From assembly GCF_000519185.1 (NCBI RefSeq), contig NZ_JAFA01000002.1, positions 124,001 to 188,000 of the forward strand: a DNA stretch of 64,000 nucleotides, in the 5' to 3' direction. Source of the DNA: Paraburkholderia nodosa DSM 21604. GTDB lineage: Bacteria; Pseudomonadota; Gammaproteobacteria; Burkholderiales; Burkholderiaceae. Under the pieces are notes generated by a model that did not search any database, was not told where the DNA came from, and saw only the letters and a list, made by a program, of their open reading frames with translations. The position numbers were made by a program, and so were the translations under genes. Shown here piece after piece: positions 32,893 to 44,021 of the stretch. Numbering within the stretch: the first letter of the stretch is position 1; each line of letters opens with the position of its first letter.

Positions 32893-34146
32893 TCAGCTTT
32901 CGCACTCCGTAATCGCGCTGTAAACGAGCGTGCGCAACTGCCGGCGAATCGGGTACGCGGTCGAAGGCAACAGCTGGGTGAGAAACAGCACGACCATGTC
33001 CTCGCGAGGATCGGCCCAGAAGAAGGTGCTGGCCGCGCCGCCCCAGAAGAAGTCGCCCGCGCTGCCCGGAATCAGCGTGGATGCGGGCGCAATCGTCGTG
33101 GCGAAGCCGAGCCCGAAGCCCACGCCTTCGTAAGCCGCTTCGGTGAACATCGAGCGCGAGAGGCGCGGCAGGTCGACACCGCCCGGCAGATGGTTGGCGG
33201 TCATCAGCGCGATGGTCTTCGGCCCCAGCAGCCGCACGCCGTCCAGCTCGCCGCCCCGCAGCAGCATGCGCGCGAACCGCATGTAGTCGGCCGCCGTGGA
33301 TACGAGGCCGCCGCCGCCCGAAACGAACGACGGCGGCTCGCGATACGGGCTCGTGTGAGGATCGTCCTGCAGCTCAGGACCTTGTTCGGAAACGACCTTC
33401 GAGCCGAGCGCGCCGATGGCATAGCAGGCGCAGAAGCGCGACACCTTCTCCTGCGGCACGTAAAAGGCCGTGTCGACCATGCCGAGCGGCTCGAAGATGC
33501 GCGTTTTCAGAAAGTCCTCGAAGGCCATGCCGCTGACCTTGCCGACGAGATAGCCGAGCACGTCCGTGGAAACCGAATAGTTCCAGGCCTCGCCCGGCGA
33601 AAATTCCAGCGGCAGCGTGGCCAGTTTCTCGATCATTTCGTCGAGCGTGCCCGCGGTCGCAAGCTCGCCCACCTTCAGTTTGCGATACGCCGCATCGACA
33701 TTGGTGTTCTGCTGAAAGCCGTACGTCAGGCCCGAGGTATGCCGCAACAGGTCGACCACGCGCATCGGGCGTGCGCTCGCGCGCGTCTGGAAGCTCTCCA
33801 TGAAACCGCCCGCGTACACGCCGAGCTTCTCCCACGACGGGATGTACTTGCTGACGGGGTCGTCGAGCGCGATCTTGCACTCCTCGACCAGCATCATGAT
33901 CGCCACCGACGTAATGGGTTTGGTCATCGAGTAGATGCGGAAGATCGAGTCCTCGGCCATCGGCGTGCGCCGTTCGCGGTCCGCGAGACCCAGCACCGAG
34001 TTCAGCGCGAGTTCGCCGCGCCGCCACACCTGGGTCACGGCGCCCGCGAGCGTGCCGGTCGCGACGTAGTTCTCTTCGAGAAAACGTTCGATCCGCGCGA
34101 GCCGCTCACACGACATGCCCTGCTTTTCCAGACCTTCCCTACCCAT
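32893..34146 (-). CDS. Beta-lactamase-family serine hydrolase (EstB-like)
   Basis: A 417-residue serine hydrolase of the class C beta-lactamase/esterase fold. The start at 34146 is set by AAGGAGG; a longer frame to 34302 has no such signal. The SxxK motif is SMTK (Ser73, Lys76), the YxN-equivalent is YSVS in WNYSVSTDVLG, and the HTSGLTYGF segment is typical of esterases such as EstB. No signal peptide is evident, so it is probably cytoplasmic and cleaves small esters or lactones. It is divergent from a diguanylate cyclase. Confidence 0.9.
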   Translation of the reverse strand: MGREGLEKQGMSCERLARIERFLEENYVATGTLAGAVTQVWRRGELALNSVLGLADRERRTPMAEDSIFRIYSMTKPITSVAIMMLVEECKIALDDPVSKYIPSWEKLGVYAGGFMESFQTRASARPMRVVDLLRHTSGLTYGFQQNTNVDAAYRKLKVGELATAGTLDEMIEKLATLPLEFSPGEAWNYSVSTDVLGYLVGKVSGMAFEDFLKTRIFEPLGMVDTAFYVPQEKVSRFCACYAIGALGSKVVSEQGPELQDDPHTSPYREPPSFVSGGGGLVSTAADYMRFARMLLRGGELDGVRLLGPKTIALMTANHLPGGVDLPRLSRSMFTEAAYEGVGFGLGFATTIAPASTLIPGSAGDFFWGGAASTFFWADPREDMVVLFLTQLLPSTAYPIRRQLRTLVYSAITECES

Positions 34147-34360
34147 GACGCCTCCTTGAATGGATTGACCGAGCGTATTCGGAACCGATGGATTGCACGC
34201 GATGCGCGTCACAGTATCGGTCATTCGGCGCGAAGTTGCCTTGCATTGCGTATCGGCGCCATGCGCGTTGAAATTTCGTTTTTTTAGCGCCTCGAGACGC
34301 AATACGTGTGGGGTACACTACCGGGCGACAAAATACAGAATGAGAGCGGGGGTGGCAGCC

Positions 34361-35437
34361 ATGGGCGAAATGGAAACACATTCCTGGCCCGGGAAAGCGT
34401 TGTTTCGCGCATTTCCGAAGGACCCAGAAAAGGAGCAGGCCGTACTGCGCATCACGCTCGGTTCCGTCGTGCTTCTCGCCTACCTCGTTGCCTGCTCGAT
34501 CTATCGCTCGACCCACGTCTACGCCACGCTTCTGGCGGTCACCGCCTATGTGGCGTTCGGCGTCATCACGTATGTGGCGGTCACCGTCGCACCAACGCGC
34601 TCGCTCTTGCGCCTCACGCTTTCCACGTTCGCCGATCAGGCCATCGTCACCGCCGCGCTGGCCGTGGGCGGAACGGCCGCGCTGCCGCTTCTGTGGGTGG
34701 CCTTCTGGTTTCTGGTCGGCGCGGGCTGCCGCTATGGCCAGCGCATGCTGGGCCTTTCCTGTGTGGTGGCGCTCGTCGGCATCATGGGACTGATGCATTG
34801 GCAACCGTGGTGGCGCGCCAACGTCACGGCCGCGCTCGGCATTGCGCTGAGCATCGTGGCGACGTCCGTCTACCTGGCGGTACTCGTCTACCGGCTGGAA
34901 CGCCAGGCGTCGACCGATCCGCTCACCGGGCTCTACAACCGCGTGCGGCTCGAGCAGGCCATTGGGCGCACGCTCTTTACGCGCGCCGGTGAGGTCGAGC
35001 GCACCGCCATGCTGCTCGTCGATCTCGACGGCTTCAAGGAAGTGAACGACTCCTTCGGGCACGCGGTGGGCGACGAACTGCTGCGCAGCTTCGCCGCCGC
35101 ACTGGTGCGCCGCATGCGGCGAGGCGACACGCTCGCACGCCTGGGCGGCGACGAGTTCGTGGTGCTGGCGCGTCACGTCTACGACAAGAACGACGCGCTT
35201 ACCGTCGCCAACAGCATCCACGCGATTCTCGCCAACATGCGCACCGTGGGCGGCTATCCGGTGACCGTATCGTGCAGCATCGGCGTGTGCCTGCTCACGG
35301 AAGGCAGCGGCAGCCGCTCGCTCGATGCGCGAACCTTGATGCGCGCCGTCGACAGCGCCATGTACCGGGCCAAGTCGCGTGGCATGGGCAAGACCGAGTT
35401 CGTCGATACGGTCGGCGTCGCGCCCAGCATGGTCTGA
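34361..35437 (+). CDS. Membrane-bound diguanylate cyclase (GGDEF)
   Basis: About 358 residues from ATG 34361, which has a GGGGGTGG stretch upstream; an in-frame ATG at 34340 is also possible. Around six membrane helices fill residues ~25-185, ending LVYRLERQASTDPLTGLYNR. The GGDEF domain is intact with RLGGDEFVVLA. The RxxD product-inhibition site (RRGD) sits exactly five residues before GGDEF. It should make cyclic di-GMP from GTP and be feedback inhibited. The membrane part, with no known sensor signature, may detect a membrane or periplasmic cue. Confidence 0.92.
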   Translation: MGEMETHSWPGKALFRAFPKDPEKEQAVLRITLGSVVLLAYLVACSIYRSTHVYATLLAVTAYVAFGVITYVAVTVAPTRSLLRLTLSTFADQAIVTAALAVGGTAALPLLWVAFWFLVGAGCRYGQRMLGLSCVVALVGIMGLMHWQPWWRANVTAALGIALSIVATSVYLAVLVYRLERQASTDPLTGLYNRVRLEQAIGRTLFTRAGEVERTAMLLVDLDGFKEVNDSFGHAVGDELLRSFAAALVRRMRRGDTLARLGGDEFVVLARHVYDKNDALTVANSIHAILANMRTVGGYPVTVSCSIGVCLLTEGSGSRSLDARTLMRAVDSAMYRAKSRGMGKTEFVDTVGVAPSMV

Positions 35438-35530
35438 CCCCACTCGCTGCCGTCGCGTTCGGGGAATCCCCGGCTTGCGCCACGCTTATGCCCGGATTGT
35501 TCTCCTGGCGGAAACAGTGAATTCGGCTAT

Positions 35531-35565
35531 TAGGTATTTACCCTAGTCTCCGACCCTCCTACACT
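35531..35565 (+). promoter_or_regulatory. Candidate activator site and -10 box before DUF4148 gene
   Basis: TAGGTATTTACCCTA (35531-35545) is an imperfect dyad, TAGGTA/TACCTA with one extra C. It lies 14 bases upstream of a TACACT hexamer (35560-35565) that can serve as a -10 box. No good -35 is present, so the dyad may bind an activator. The reading is inference from layout. Confidence 0.35.
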
Positions 35566-35628
35566 GACTTCACCGCTGCTTACAACCCTGTAGGCAGCTA
35601 AAGAAGAAAATAAATCTGGAGGTTAGTC

Positions 35629-35895
35629 ATGAAATCGCTCGTCCAAGCCGTCGTTATCGCTGCCGCCCTCGCCGCGCCCGTTGCCGTGTTCGCCCAGTCG
35701 AACCAGCCCGTGACGCGCGCGCAAGTCCGTGCAGACATGGTCCAGGTCGAAAAGGCCGGCTTCAATCCGGCACGTTCGAACCCCAATGAATATCCGGCGA
35801 ACATTCAAGCTGCCGAAGCTCGCGTCGCTGCGCAAAACAGCGCAGTGGGCGGCGTGAACAACGGTTCGTCGCAAGCCGGTCAGGCAGCGCAGTAA
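35629..35895 (+). CDS. DUF4148 small exported protein
   Basis: An 88-residue protein with a clear signal peptide (MKSLVQAVVIAAALAAPVAVFA, cleaved before QSNQ). The mature part is short and polar: QPVTRAQVRADMVQVEKAGFNPARSNPNEYPANIQAAEARVAAQN. That is the DUF4148 pattern, which is found in many copies in Burkholderia-group genomes. The role is unknown; it is periplasmic and probably abundant, judging from the strong CTGGAGG site seven bases before ATG. A strong hairpin follows the gene. Confidence 0.92.
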   Translation: MKSLVQAVVIAAALAAPVAVFAQSNQPVTRAQVRADMVQVEKAGFNPARSNPNEYPANIQAAEARVAAQNSAVGGVNNGSSQAGQAAQ

Positions 35896-35937
35896 GCTGC
35901 CCGGCTGAATCGCCGCGCTTCGTAGTTGTTGCCTTCT

Positions 35938-35972
35938 GGCCCGCCATCGCAGTTGTGTTGCGATGGCGGGCC
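35938..35972. terminator. 14-bp perfect hairpin between DUF4148 and GH31 genes
   Basis: GGCCCGCCATCGCA (35938-35951) and TGCGATGGCGGGCC (35959-35972) form a perfect stem with a seven-base loop between convergent genes. T-runs are absent on both sides, so the bidirectional terminator role rests on stem strength and position. Confidence 0.6.
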
Positions 35973-36014
35973 AGTTGCGTATCTGGCGTTCGCAACGCCT
36001 CGCGTTGCCCCTTG

Positions 36015-38345
36015 TTAAGGCTGAACGCGCAACACGACCTCTCCGTCGCCCGCCGGCAACTGCACCTGCACGCCCAGTTCCCCGGCTAGCGAACTCAAAC
36101 CGCCGGCGTCGCGCAGTTCGGGCCATTGCCGCAGCGTGAGCGGGAGCGATTCCTTCACGCCGTCGTAGCGCACGTTCAGCGTATCGCCGCGCCGGGTCAC
36201 GCTCACGTAGGTCACGCGCGCGCCGCGCTCGTCGCGCAGCGTCGCCGCCGCGCTCGCGCCGTCGGCCAGTTCGAACAGATGCAGTTCGCAGCGCGATGCG
36301 TAGTCGTAATCGGGGCGCTGGTCCTCGGTGCCGATCGCGAGCAGCGTATTCGGCCGCACGTAGACAGGCAGGCTCAGAAACCCGTGCCGCTCGCGCACCC
36401 ACCTGCCGCCCTCGACCGGCCTGCCCGTGAACAGATGCGTCCAGCGCCCCGCCGGCAGCCAGAAGTCCACGTCGCCCGCGGCGTTGAACACCGGCGCCAC
36501 CAGCAGCGATTCGCCGAGCAGATACTGACGGTCCAGGTGATCGCAGGTCGGGTCGCCGGGAAACTCCAGCAGCATGGCGCGCAGCATCGGCGTACCGCGA
36601 TCGACCGCCTGCTGCGCGGCGTCGAACAGGTACGGCATGAGGCGTGACTTCCATTCGGTGAAATGGCGCACCACCTCCACGGCTTCGTCGTCGAACAGCC
36701 ATGGAACGCGATACGACTTGCTGCCGTGCAGGCGGCTGTGGCTCGAAAGCAGCCCGAACGCGCACCAGCGCTTGTAGACGTCGGCGGGCGCGGTGTGCTC
36801 GAATCCGCCGATGTCATGGCTCCAGAAACCGAAGCCGCTCAGGCCCAGCGAGAGACCGCCGCGCAACGTCTCGGCCATCGATTCGTAAGTCGCGCTGCAG
36901 TCGCCGCCCCAATGCACGGGCAACTGCTGGCTGCCCACGGTGCCGGAGCGCGCGAACACCACCGCCTCGCCCTCGCCGCGCACGTCGCGCAGCACGTCGA
37001 ACACCACCTTGTTGTAGAGGTAGCTGTAGTAGTTGTGCATCTTCTGCGGATCGGAGCCGTCGTGGTAGACCACGTCGGTCGGAATACGCTCGCCGAAATC
37101 CGTCTTGAAGCAGTCCACGCCCATTTCCAGCAAACGCCGCAAATGTCCCGCATACCACTGCGCCGCGGCGGGATTCGTGAAGTCGACGATGCCCTGACCG
37201 GGCTGCCAGCGGTCCCACTGCCACACGTCGCCGTTGGGCTTGCGCAGGAGGTAGCCCTTCGCCATGCCTTCGGCGAACAGTGGCGAAGGTTGCGCGATAT
37301 ACGGATTGATCCACACGCAGATCTTCAGCCCGCGCGCCTTGAGCCGCGCGAGCATGCCCTGCGGATCGGGAAAGGTCTCGCGGTTCCACTCGAAGTCGCA
37401 CCAGTGGAAAGCCTTCATCCAGAAGCAGTCAAAGTGAAACACGTGCAGCGGGATGCCGCGCTGTGCCATGCCGTCGATGAAGTGATTCACCGTGGCTTCG
37501 TCGTAATTGGTGGTGAACGAGGTGGTGAGCCACAGGCCGAACGACCACGCGGGCGGCAGCGCCGGGCGCCCGGTGAGCTGCGTGAAGCGTTCCAGCACGG
37601 CTTTGGGCGTGGGGCCGTCGATCACGTAGTATTCGAGCCGCTCGCCTGCCACGCTGAACTGCACCTTCGCCACCTTCTCGCTGGCCACCTCGAACGACAC
37701 GTTTTCCGGATGATTCACCAGCACGCCGTAGCCGCGGTTGGTCAGGTAAAACGGCACGTTCTTGTACGCCTGCTCGGTGCCCGTGCCGCCGTCGCGGTTC
37801 CAGCTTTCGACCACCTGCCCGTTCTTCACGAACGCGGTAAAGCGCTCGCCGAGCCCATAGACGTTTTCGCCAACGCCCAGGTCGAGCCGCTCGAACATGA
37901 ACGCGGCGCCTTGCTGGCTGGCGTCCTGGACCTGGCCGCTCGCGCGAAAGCCGCTGCCGGTGATGCGCTCGCCGTCGCGCAGGAAATCCACCGACCAGTC
38001 GCCCGACTTGACGATGCGCACCGTCAGCGACCCGCTGGTGAGGCTCGCCTCGGCCTCGGTGTTGCGCGTGACGACTTCCGTGCTCGTGCGCTGCAGCGTG
38101 AAATGCGGGCCGCGATCGCGCGCGCCGGCAAAATGCTCGACGCGCACGCCAATCACACCGCTTTGCGGCGAAAAGAAGCGCCACGTGAAGAGGCCCGTGT
38201 CGAGCTGCCGTTCGCGGTTCGAGACGTCGCGGGGCGCCACATGCACGAGCAGTTCGTCGCCGACGATCTCCACGCTGTGCGGCGACGCCGAGTACGAGAC
38301 GTTCAGGCCGTCCCGGATCAACCAGTTGCCATCGCTGATTTTCAT
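36015..38345 (-). CDS. GH31 glycosidase, alpha-xylosidase-like (YicI type)
   Basis: A 776-residue cytoplasmic glycoside hydrolase of family 31, with no signal peptide. The N-terminal beta domain includes [22 protein letters not shown]. The catalytic barrel has the nucleophile Asp in [11 protein letters not shown] and the acid/base Asp in [13 protein letters not shown]. The length and YICWINP-like segment [17 protein letters not shown] resemble E. coli YicI, which removes alpha-xylosyl units from isoprimeverose-type sugars. Alpha-glucosidase activity cannot be excluded. It is the last gene of the LacI-controlled ABC importer operon and should cleave the imported disaccharide. Confidence 0.9.
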   Translation of the reverse strand: MKISDGNWLIRDGLNVSYSASPHSVEIVGDELLVHVAPRDVSNRERQLDTGLFTWRFFSPQSGVIGVRVEHFAGARDRGPHFTLQRTSTEVVTRNTEAEASLTSGSLTVRIVKSGDWSVDFLRDGERITGSGFRASGQVQDASQQGAAFMFERLDLGVGENVYGLGERFTAFVKNGQVVESWNRDGGTGTEQAYKNVPFYLTNRGYGVLVNHPENVSFEVASEKVAKVQFSVAGERLEYYVIDGPTPKAVLERFTQLTGRPALPPAWSFGLWLTTSFTTNYDEATVNHFIDGMAQRGIPLHVFHFDCFWMKAFHWCDFEWNRETFPDPQGMLARLKARGLKICVWINPYIAQPSPLFAEGMAKGYLLRKPNGDVWQWDRWQPGQGIVDFTNPAAAQWYAGHLRRLLEMGVDCFKTDFGERIPTDVVYHDGSDPQKMHNYYSYLYNKVVFDVLRDVRGEGEAVVFARSGTVGSQQLPVHWGGDCSATYESMAETLRGGLSLGLSGFGFWSHDIGGFEHTAPADVYKRWCAFGLLSSHSRLHGSKSYRVPWLFDDEAVEVVRHFTEWKSRLMPYLFDAAQQAVDRGTPMLRAMLLEFPGDPTCDHLDRQYLLGESLLVAPVFNAAGDVDFWLPAGRWTHLFTGRPVEGGRWVRERHGFLSLPVYVRPNTLLAIGTEDQRPDYDYASRCELHLFELADGASAAATLRDERGARVTYVSVTRRGDTLNVRYDGVKESLPLTLRQWPELRDAGGLSSLAGELGVQVQLPAGDGEVVLRVQP

Positions 38346-38399
38346 TTAGATGTACTCATAGCTCATTGAACAGCCAATCCTTATCTACCTGCGGTGTGG

Positions 38400-39479
<1,080 letters not shown>

Positions 39480-39497
39480 AGCGATTCTCCGTATGCG

Positions 39498-40310
39498 TTA
39501 CTTGAGCGCGCCGGCCGTCAGCCCGGCGACGATCTTGCGTTGCAGCAGCATGAACGCCACGAGGATGGGCGTGACGAAAATGGCCGAGTAGGTCATGATG
39601 CCGATCCAGTCGACCTTGGTCGCGCCGACGAATGCCGAGAGGCCCACCGTGGCGGTCTGATACTGGTCGTCGAGAATCAGCGAGCGGGCATAGACGTACT
39701 CGCCGAACGATTGCAGGAACACAAGGATCGCCGAAACGAGAATGCCGTTCACCGCGAGCGGCAAGATCACGCCGAAGAACGCGCGCGCCGGCGTGGCGCC
39801 GTCCACGAGCGCCGCGTCGCGCAGCTCGCGCGGCACCTGCACGAAGCTCGGGCGGCACAGCACGATATAGAACGGCAGCGTCTTGGTGATCTGCGCGAGC
39901 ACCACGGCGAGGCGGGGCGTGTCGAGGAGGCCGAGCATCTTGAACGCCGTGAAGATCGGCGTGACCATGAGGCTCGACGGCAGCGCCTGCAGCACCAGCA
40001 CCGCGAAGATCGCGACACTGGTCCAGCGGTTCTGCACGAACGCGAGCGCATAAGCGGCGCCGGTGCCGACGAAGACGGTCACCGCCACCGTGCCGCATGC
40101 GGTCACGAACGAGTTCCACAGGAAGTTGCCCATGCCGCTGCTGCTGAACACCTGCCACAGGTGCGATTGCAGATGCTGCGGCCAGAACGTAGGCGGATAC
40201 TGGAACATCTCGCTCGCGCTCTTGAACGCGGTGATGTACATCCAGTACAGCGGGAACAGGTAAACCGCCGTGACGCACAGCGCAATGACGAACAGCCCAT
40301 AGCGCTTCAT
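39498..40310 (-). CDS. Sugar ABC importer permease (MalG type)
   Basis: A 270-residue CUT1-family permease with six predicted helices. The coupling EAA loop is visible as VPRELRDAALVDGATPARAFFGVILPL (residues ~165-190). It starts MKRYGLFVIALCVTAVYLFPLYWMYITAFK, the normal beginning of MalG-like proteins. GGGAGG precedes ATG 40310. It pairs with the MalF-type permease that starts the membrane part of the complex. Confidence 0.92.
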   Translation of the reverse strand: MKRYGLFVIALCVTAVYLFPLYWMYITAFKSASEMFQYPPTFWPQHLQSHLWQVFSSSGMGNFLWNSFVTACGTVAVTVFVGTGAAYALAFVQNRWTSVAIFAVLVLQALPSSLMVTPIFTAFKMLGLLDTPRLAVVLAQITKTLPFYIVLCRPSFVQVPRELRDAALVDGATPARAFFGVILPLAVNGILVSAILVFLQSFGEYVYARSLILDDQYQTATVGLSAFVGATKVDWIGIMTYSAIFVTPILVAFMLLQRKIVAGLTAGALK

Positions 40311-40340
40311 CCCAGCCTCCCGCTTGGAGATCGCTTCATC

Positions 40341-41288
40341 TCAGACCATCCTTTCGTTGCGCGTGGAGCGCACGTAGATCACCGCGACGATCAGCACGAG
40401 CACCAGCATGACCGTGGCCACCGCCGAGCCCGCCGACACCTCGAAAGTCTGCAATGAGAGCTGCCACGACCAGTACTGCGCGACCAGCGACGAGTTGGCC
40501 GGACCGCCTTGCGTGAGCGCTGCGATCAGGTCGAACTGCTGCATCGTCAGAATCGCGCCCAGCGCGATCACGGCGCCGAGCGTGGCCTTCATCATCGGCA
40601 GCGTGATGCCGATGAAACGCTGCAGCGCATTCGCGCCATCGAGTTCGGCGGCTTCGTAGAGATCGACCGGAATGGCCGCGAGCCCGACCGAAAGCAGCAG
40701 CATATTGAACGGCACGCCAAGCCACACGTTCGCGGCGATCACCGCATAGAGCGACCAGTGCGGATCGGAGAGCCAGAAGATCTTCTCTTGCAGGATGTGC
40801 GTTTGCATCAGTACATGATTGAGCACGCCATAATCGCCCGCGAAGATCAGCTTCCAGATCACACCGACCACGAGCCCCGGCATGATCCAGCCCGCGAGAA
40901 ACAGGCCGCGCATGAGGCTCGCGAACGGAAAGTCCTGCGCGAACAGCAGCGCCAGCAGAAAACCGATCACCACCTGGAAGACGAGGGAGAGCCCGACGAA
41001 CAGCACCGTGTTCACGATCACCTGGTGCATCTCGGGACGGCTGAACACATCGCGATAGTTCGCCAGCCCGACGAACGGCCGCAACAGCGTGGCGGGGGCC
41101 ATCAGATCGACCTGCTGAAACGACAGGACGATGTTGTAGATGAGCGGCAGGCCCGCAAACACCAGCAGATACAGCAGCGCGAACACCGCCAGCGAGATCT
41201 CGAAGGCGTGCGCGCGCGGCAAGCGGCCCAGGCGCCCCGCGGCCGGGTCGCGAGGAGCGCGGCGCGAAAGTGTGTTCATGGCGTTCAT
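40341..41288 (-). CDS. Sugar ABC importer permease (MalF type)
   Basis: A 315-residue CUT1 permease with six helices and an EAA loop (VDLYEAAELDGANALQRFIGITLP). The start is ATG 41288; a second ATG three codons in (41279) is equally possible since no strong ribosome-binding site is seen. It lies 30 bases before the MalG-type gene, so the pair is co-translated. It forms the heterodimeric channel for the sugar captured by the binding protein encoded upstream. Confidence 0.92.
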   Translation of the reverse strand: MNAMNTLSRRAPRDPAAGRLGRLPRAHAFEISLAVFALLYLLVFAGLPLIYNIVLSFQQVDLMAPATLLRPFVGLANYRDVFSRPEMHQVIVNTVLFVGLSLVFQVVIGFLLALLFAQDFPFASLMRGLFLAGWIMPGLVVGVIWKLIFAGDYGVLNHVLMQTHILQEKIFWLSDPHWSLYAVIAANVWLGVPFNMLLLSVGLAAIPVDLYEAAELDGANALQRFIGITLPMMKATLGAVIALGAILTMQQFDLIAALTQGGPANSSLVAQYWSWQLSLQTFEVSAGSAVATVMLVLVLIVAVIYVRSTRNERMV

Positions 41289-41365
41289 TGCTCAAAGGCG
41301 GGACGGCGCCCGAAGAACACAGGTTCCCCGGGCGGCAACAACCTCAATGCCATACTTGGGAATGC

Positions 41366-42577
41366 TTACTTCGCTGCGGCCTGCACGGTCTGTGCGTCGG
41401 CCGCCATGGCCTGTTGCGGCGTGGCCTGGTGCGTCAGCACTGACTGGATCGCATCGGAGATCGACTTCGAGATTTTCGGCCAGTTCGGGTTCGGACCACG
41501 CGCACGGGCGTACTGCATCTGCTCGTTGAAGACCTTGTACGCCTGCGGCCACTTCGGGTTCGGCGTCACGGTGTCTTTGGACGGCGGCAGCATGCCGAAT
41601 TCGTTCCAGTCGCGGCCGCGCTGCGCATACATGTACTCGAGGAACTGGAAGGCCACATCCGGGTTCTTCGCGCCACGCAGGATCGCGTGATTCTGCTCGC
41701 CGAGCGCGGAGGCGCGCGGGCCGCCCGCCTTCTCGACCGGCAGGAGCGCGACGCCCCACTTGAACTTCGCGCCCTTTTCCACGGCGCCCAGTTCCCACGG
41801 ACCGTCGATGTCCATCGCGGCATTGCCGTTGATGAACGTGGCCGCCGCCTCCGACTGGCTATGCGTGAGCGTGTCCGGCGACGCCACCTTGCTGTCCAGC
41901 AGCTTCTGCCAGAAGGCGGCCGCGCGCACGGCGCCCGGGTCGCTCATGCGGTCCCAGTCCGCGCCCGCGGCCTGCACGAATGGCAGGAACTGGAACACAC
42001 CTTCTTCCGTGTTGATGGCGGAAAACGCGAGACCGTACACGCCCTTCTTCGCGTCGGTGAGCTTTTGCGCGTCCGTATAGAGTTCGTCCCAGGTCTGCGG
42101 CGCGTGCTCGGGATCGAGCCCGGCTGCCTTGAACATGTCCTTGTTGTAGTACAGCGCGAGCGTGTTCGTGCCGCGCGGGATCGCATACACCTTGCCGTTC
42201 CAGGTGGCGTTTTTCAGCGGACCGGGGAAGATCTGCTTCGCGTCGATGACCTTCGACTTCGCGAGGTACGGGTCGAGATCGAGCAGCGCGTTCTTCGAAG
42301 CGAACATCGCCGTGTTCGGGTTATCGATCGGCACGACGTCGGGCATGTTGCCGGACATCACGGCGCGCATGGTTTCGTCGTTGAGCGCCGCAAAGCCCAC
42401 CTTGCGGATCTGCACATGGACATCGGGATGCAGCTTGCCGAATTCCTGCGCCATTTTCGCGGTGTAGTCGTCGGGCTCGTCCACGGCCCAGACCGAGAGC
42501 GTCGCGGCGTGCAGCGACGCGCAGGAAAGCGAGAATGCCAAACCAATGGCCGCGGATGCGGCAAGTAGCCTCTTCAT
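41366..42577 (-). CDS. Sugar ABC importer substrate-binding protein
   Basis: A 403-residue family 1 solute-binding protein. The signal peptide MKRLLAASAAIGLAFSLSCASLHA is cut before ATLSVWAVDEPDDY. Typical segments are GKVYAIPRGTNTLALYYNKDMFKAAGLD and AAATFINGNAAMDIDGPWELG. GGAGA lies eight bases before ATG. It captures the sugar in the periplasm, likely an alpha-linked xylosyl or glucosyl oligosaccharide given the GH31 enzyme in the operon. It is the first gene after the operator and should be the most highly expressed. Confidence 0.92.
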   Translation of the reverse strand: MKRLLAASAAIGLAFSLSCASLHAATLSVWAVDEPDDYTAKMAQEFGKLHPDVHVQIRKVGFAALNDETMRAVMSGNMPDVVPIDNPNTAMFASKNALLDLDPYLAKSKVIDAKQIFPGPLKNATWNGKVYAIPRGTNTLALYYNKDMFKAAGLDPEHAPQTWDELYTDAQKLTDAKKGVYGLAFSAINTEEGVFQFLPFVQAAGADWDRMSDPGAVRAAAFWQKLLDSKVASPDTLTHSQSEAAATFINGNAAMDIDGPWELGAVEKGAKFKWGVALLPVEKAGGPRASALGEQNHAILRGAKNPDVAFQFLEYMYAQRGRDWNEFGMLPPSKDTVTPNPKWPQAYKVFNEQMQYARARGPNPNWPKISKSISDAIQSVLTHQATPQQAMAADAQTVQAAAK

Positions 42578-42665
42578 GCTGTCTCCGTTTTCGCGCGTTG
42601 TGAATCGCGCTTTGTTTCAGGCTCTTTTCTGGGACCTGGCGGGAGCCGTGCCGCTGCAACCGCGT

Positions 42666-42687
42666 TTTCCGGAAACGTTTCCGGAAA
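42666..42687. promoter_or_regulatory. 22-bp perfect palindrome, LacI-family operator
   Basis: A perfect 22-bp palindrome centred on GGAAACGTTTCC (42671-42682), with a central CpG as in LacI/GalR operators. It lies 89 bases upstream of the binding-protein start and just after the lacI stop. It is almost certainly the site of the adjacent LacI regulator. Confidence 0.85.
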
Positions 42688-42787
42688 CAGGCAAATAGTT
42701 GCTTCTGCAGGCAGCGCTGTCAAGCTGGCTGCGAAAATCGCAATGCCGATTCGCGGAAACCGCAATGCCGACGGCGGCGGCCGCGGA

Positions 42788-43834
42788 CTAGCGCTGGACG
42801 GCCTCGGACGTCACCGTGTCGTCGTCGCGCTCGCGCAGCGTCAGCGGCCACAGCAGCGGCTCGCGCGCGGCGCGGTAGGTGTCGCCAAGATCCGGGAATT
42901 GCGCGAGCAGCGCCTGCGCGAGGCGCTGCCCCAGCCCATAGGCGTCGAGCGTGAAGCCGGAGAGGCGCGGCGCGAGGTACTCCGACACTTCGCCCGCCAG
43001 CACGCCGCCCGAAATCGCCAGATCGCGGCCCGGCGCCCGGCCCGTTTCGTGCAGCTTGCGGTACGCGCCGATCGCCATGCAGTCGCTCTGGAACATGAGC
43101 GCATCGAGCGGCACGCCCAGCTTGAAGAGCGCCTCGGTCGCGAGATAGCCGCCGCGCTCGGAGAGTTCGTTGCGCTGCACGAACCCTTCGGGCACGGGCA
43201 GCCCGTGCTTCTTCATCGCCTTCTTCCACGCGTGCAGGTAGATATGCGCCTGCATCGCGTCGCCGCCGGGAATGGCGAGCGCAATACGGCGATGCCCTTG
43301 CGCCACGAGCCGCTCGACACCCTCCGTAGCGGCCGCCTCGAAGTCCAGATCGACCCATGCGTGCTTGCCGCCCGACTCGCTGCGGCCCAGCGCCACGAAC
43401 GGGAAATGGCGGCTCGCGACGTAATCGAGCCGCTCGTCGTGCCGCCGCGTCCCCGCGAGAATCACGCCGTCCACATGACGGCGATCGACAATGCGCCGCA
43501 GCCGCGCGAACTCGTCGTCCCACGACTCGCTCGAGTACATGACGAGGTCCATGCCGTGCCGCGACAGGACCGACTGGAGACCGTCCGCCAGCTTCATGAA
43601 AATGCCGAGCGTGTAGGTCTCTTCTTCGCGCCGCACCGGCAGCATCAGCCCGACGATGTCGAGCCGCCCCCGGCGCAGGCTCGCGGCCGACTTGCTTGGC
43701 GCATAGCCATGCTCGAGCGCGGCGGCGCGCACGCGCTCACGCGTTTCGGCGCTCACCTCGTCGCTGTCGTTCAAGGCGCGCGACACGGTCGAAACGGACA
43801 GCTTCAGTACTTTGGCGAGTTCCCGAATACCCAT
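42788..43834 (-). CDS. LacI-family transcriptional regulator
   Basis: A 348-residue LacI regulator. The HTH is MGIRELAKVLKLSVSTVSRALNDSDEVSAETRERV and the hinge helix is SKSAASLRRGRLDIVGLMLP. A periplasmic-binding-protein-like effector domain follows. It lies directly upstream of the sugar importer operon on the same strand, and the 22-bp palindrome lies in between. It probably represses the importer and GH31 genes until the sugar or its product binds. The ribosome-binding site is weak, as expected for a low-copy repressor. Confidence 0.93.
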   Translation of the reverse strand: MGIRELAKVLKLSVSTVSRALNDSDEVSAETRERVRAAALEHGYAPSKSAASLRRGRLDIVGLMLPVRREEETYTLGIFMKLADGLQSVLSRHGMDLVMYSSESWDDEFARLRRIVDRRHVDGVILAGTRRHDERLDYVASRHFPFVALGRSESGGKHAWVDLDFEAAATEGVERLVAQGHRRIALAIPGGDAMQAHIYLHAWKKAMKKHGLPVPEGFVQRNELSERGGYLATEALFKLGVPLDALMFQSDCMAIGAYRKLHETGRAPGRDLAISGGVLAGEVSEYLAPRLSGFTLDAYGLGQRLAQALLAQFPDLGDTYRAAREPLLWPLTLRERDDDTVTSEAVQR

Positions 43835-43933
43835 GCGCTGGTTGAATGATGTTGGAATGTGTCCGGGCTCGCGGAGCCCGCACGGTGCGAAACATCATAA
43901 CCGTAAGGGAGCGTTGGGCCGAAGTGGCCGAAG

Positions 43934-43972
43934 CAAAAAACAGCCAGCGGACGTTCTTCACGTCCGCTGGCT
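43934..43972 (-). terminator. Rho-independent terminator, leftward
   Basis: AGCCAGCGGACGT (43942-43954) and ACGTCCGCTGGCT (43960-43972) form a perfect 13-bp stem with a five-base loop. Read leftward it is followed by six T (43935-43940). It ends the transcript carrying the Cys-rich small protein and ligK/ligJ genes before lacI. Confidence 0.9.
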
Positions 43973-44021
43973 ATTTGCTGTGGCGCCTCGCGCCGGTTTG
44001 ACGGTGCGGGCCATCAAAGCC

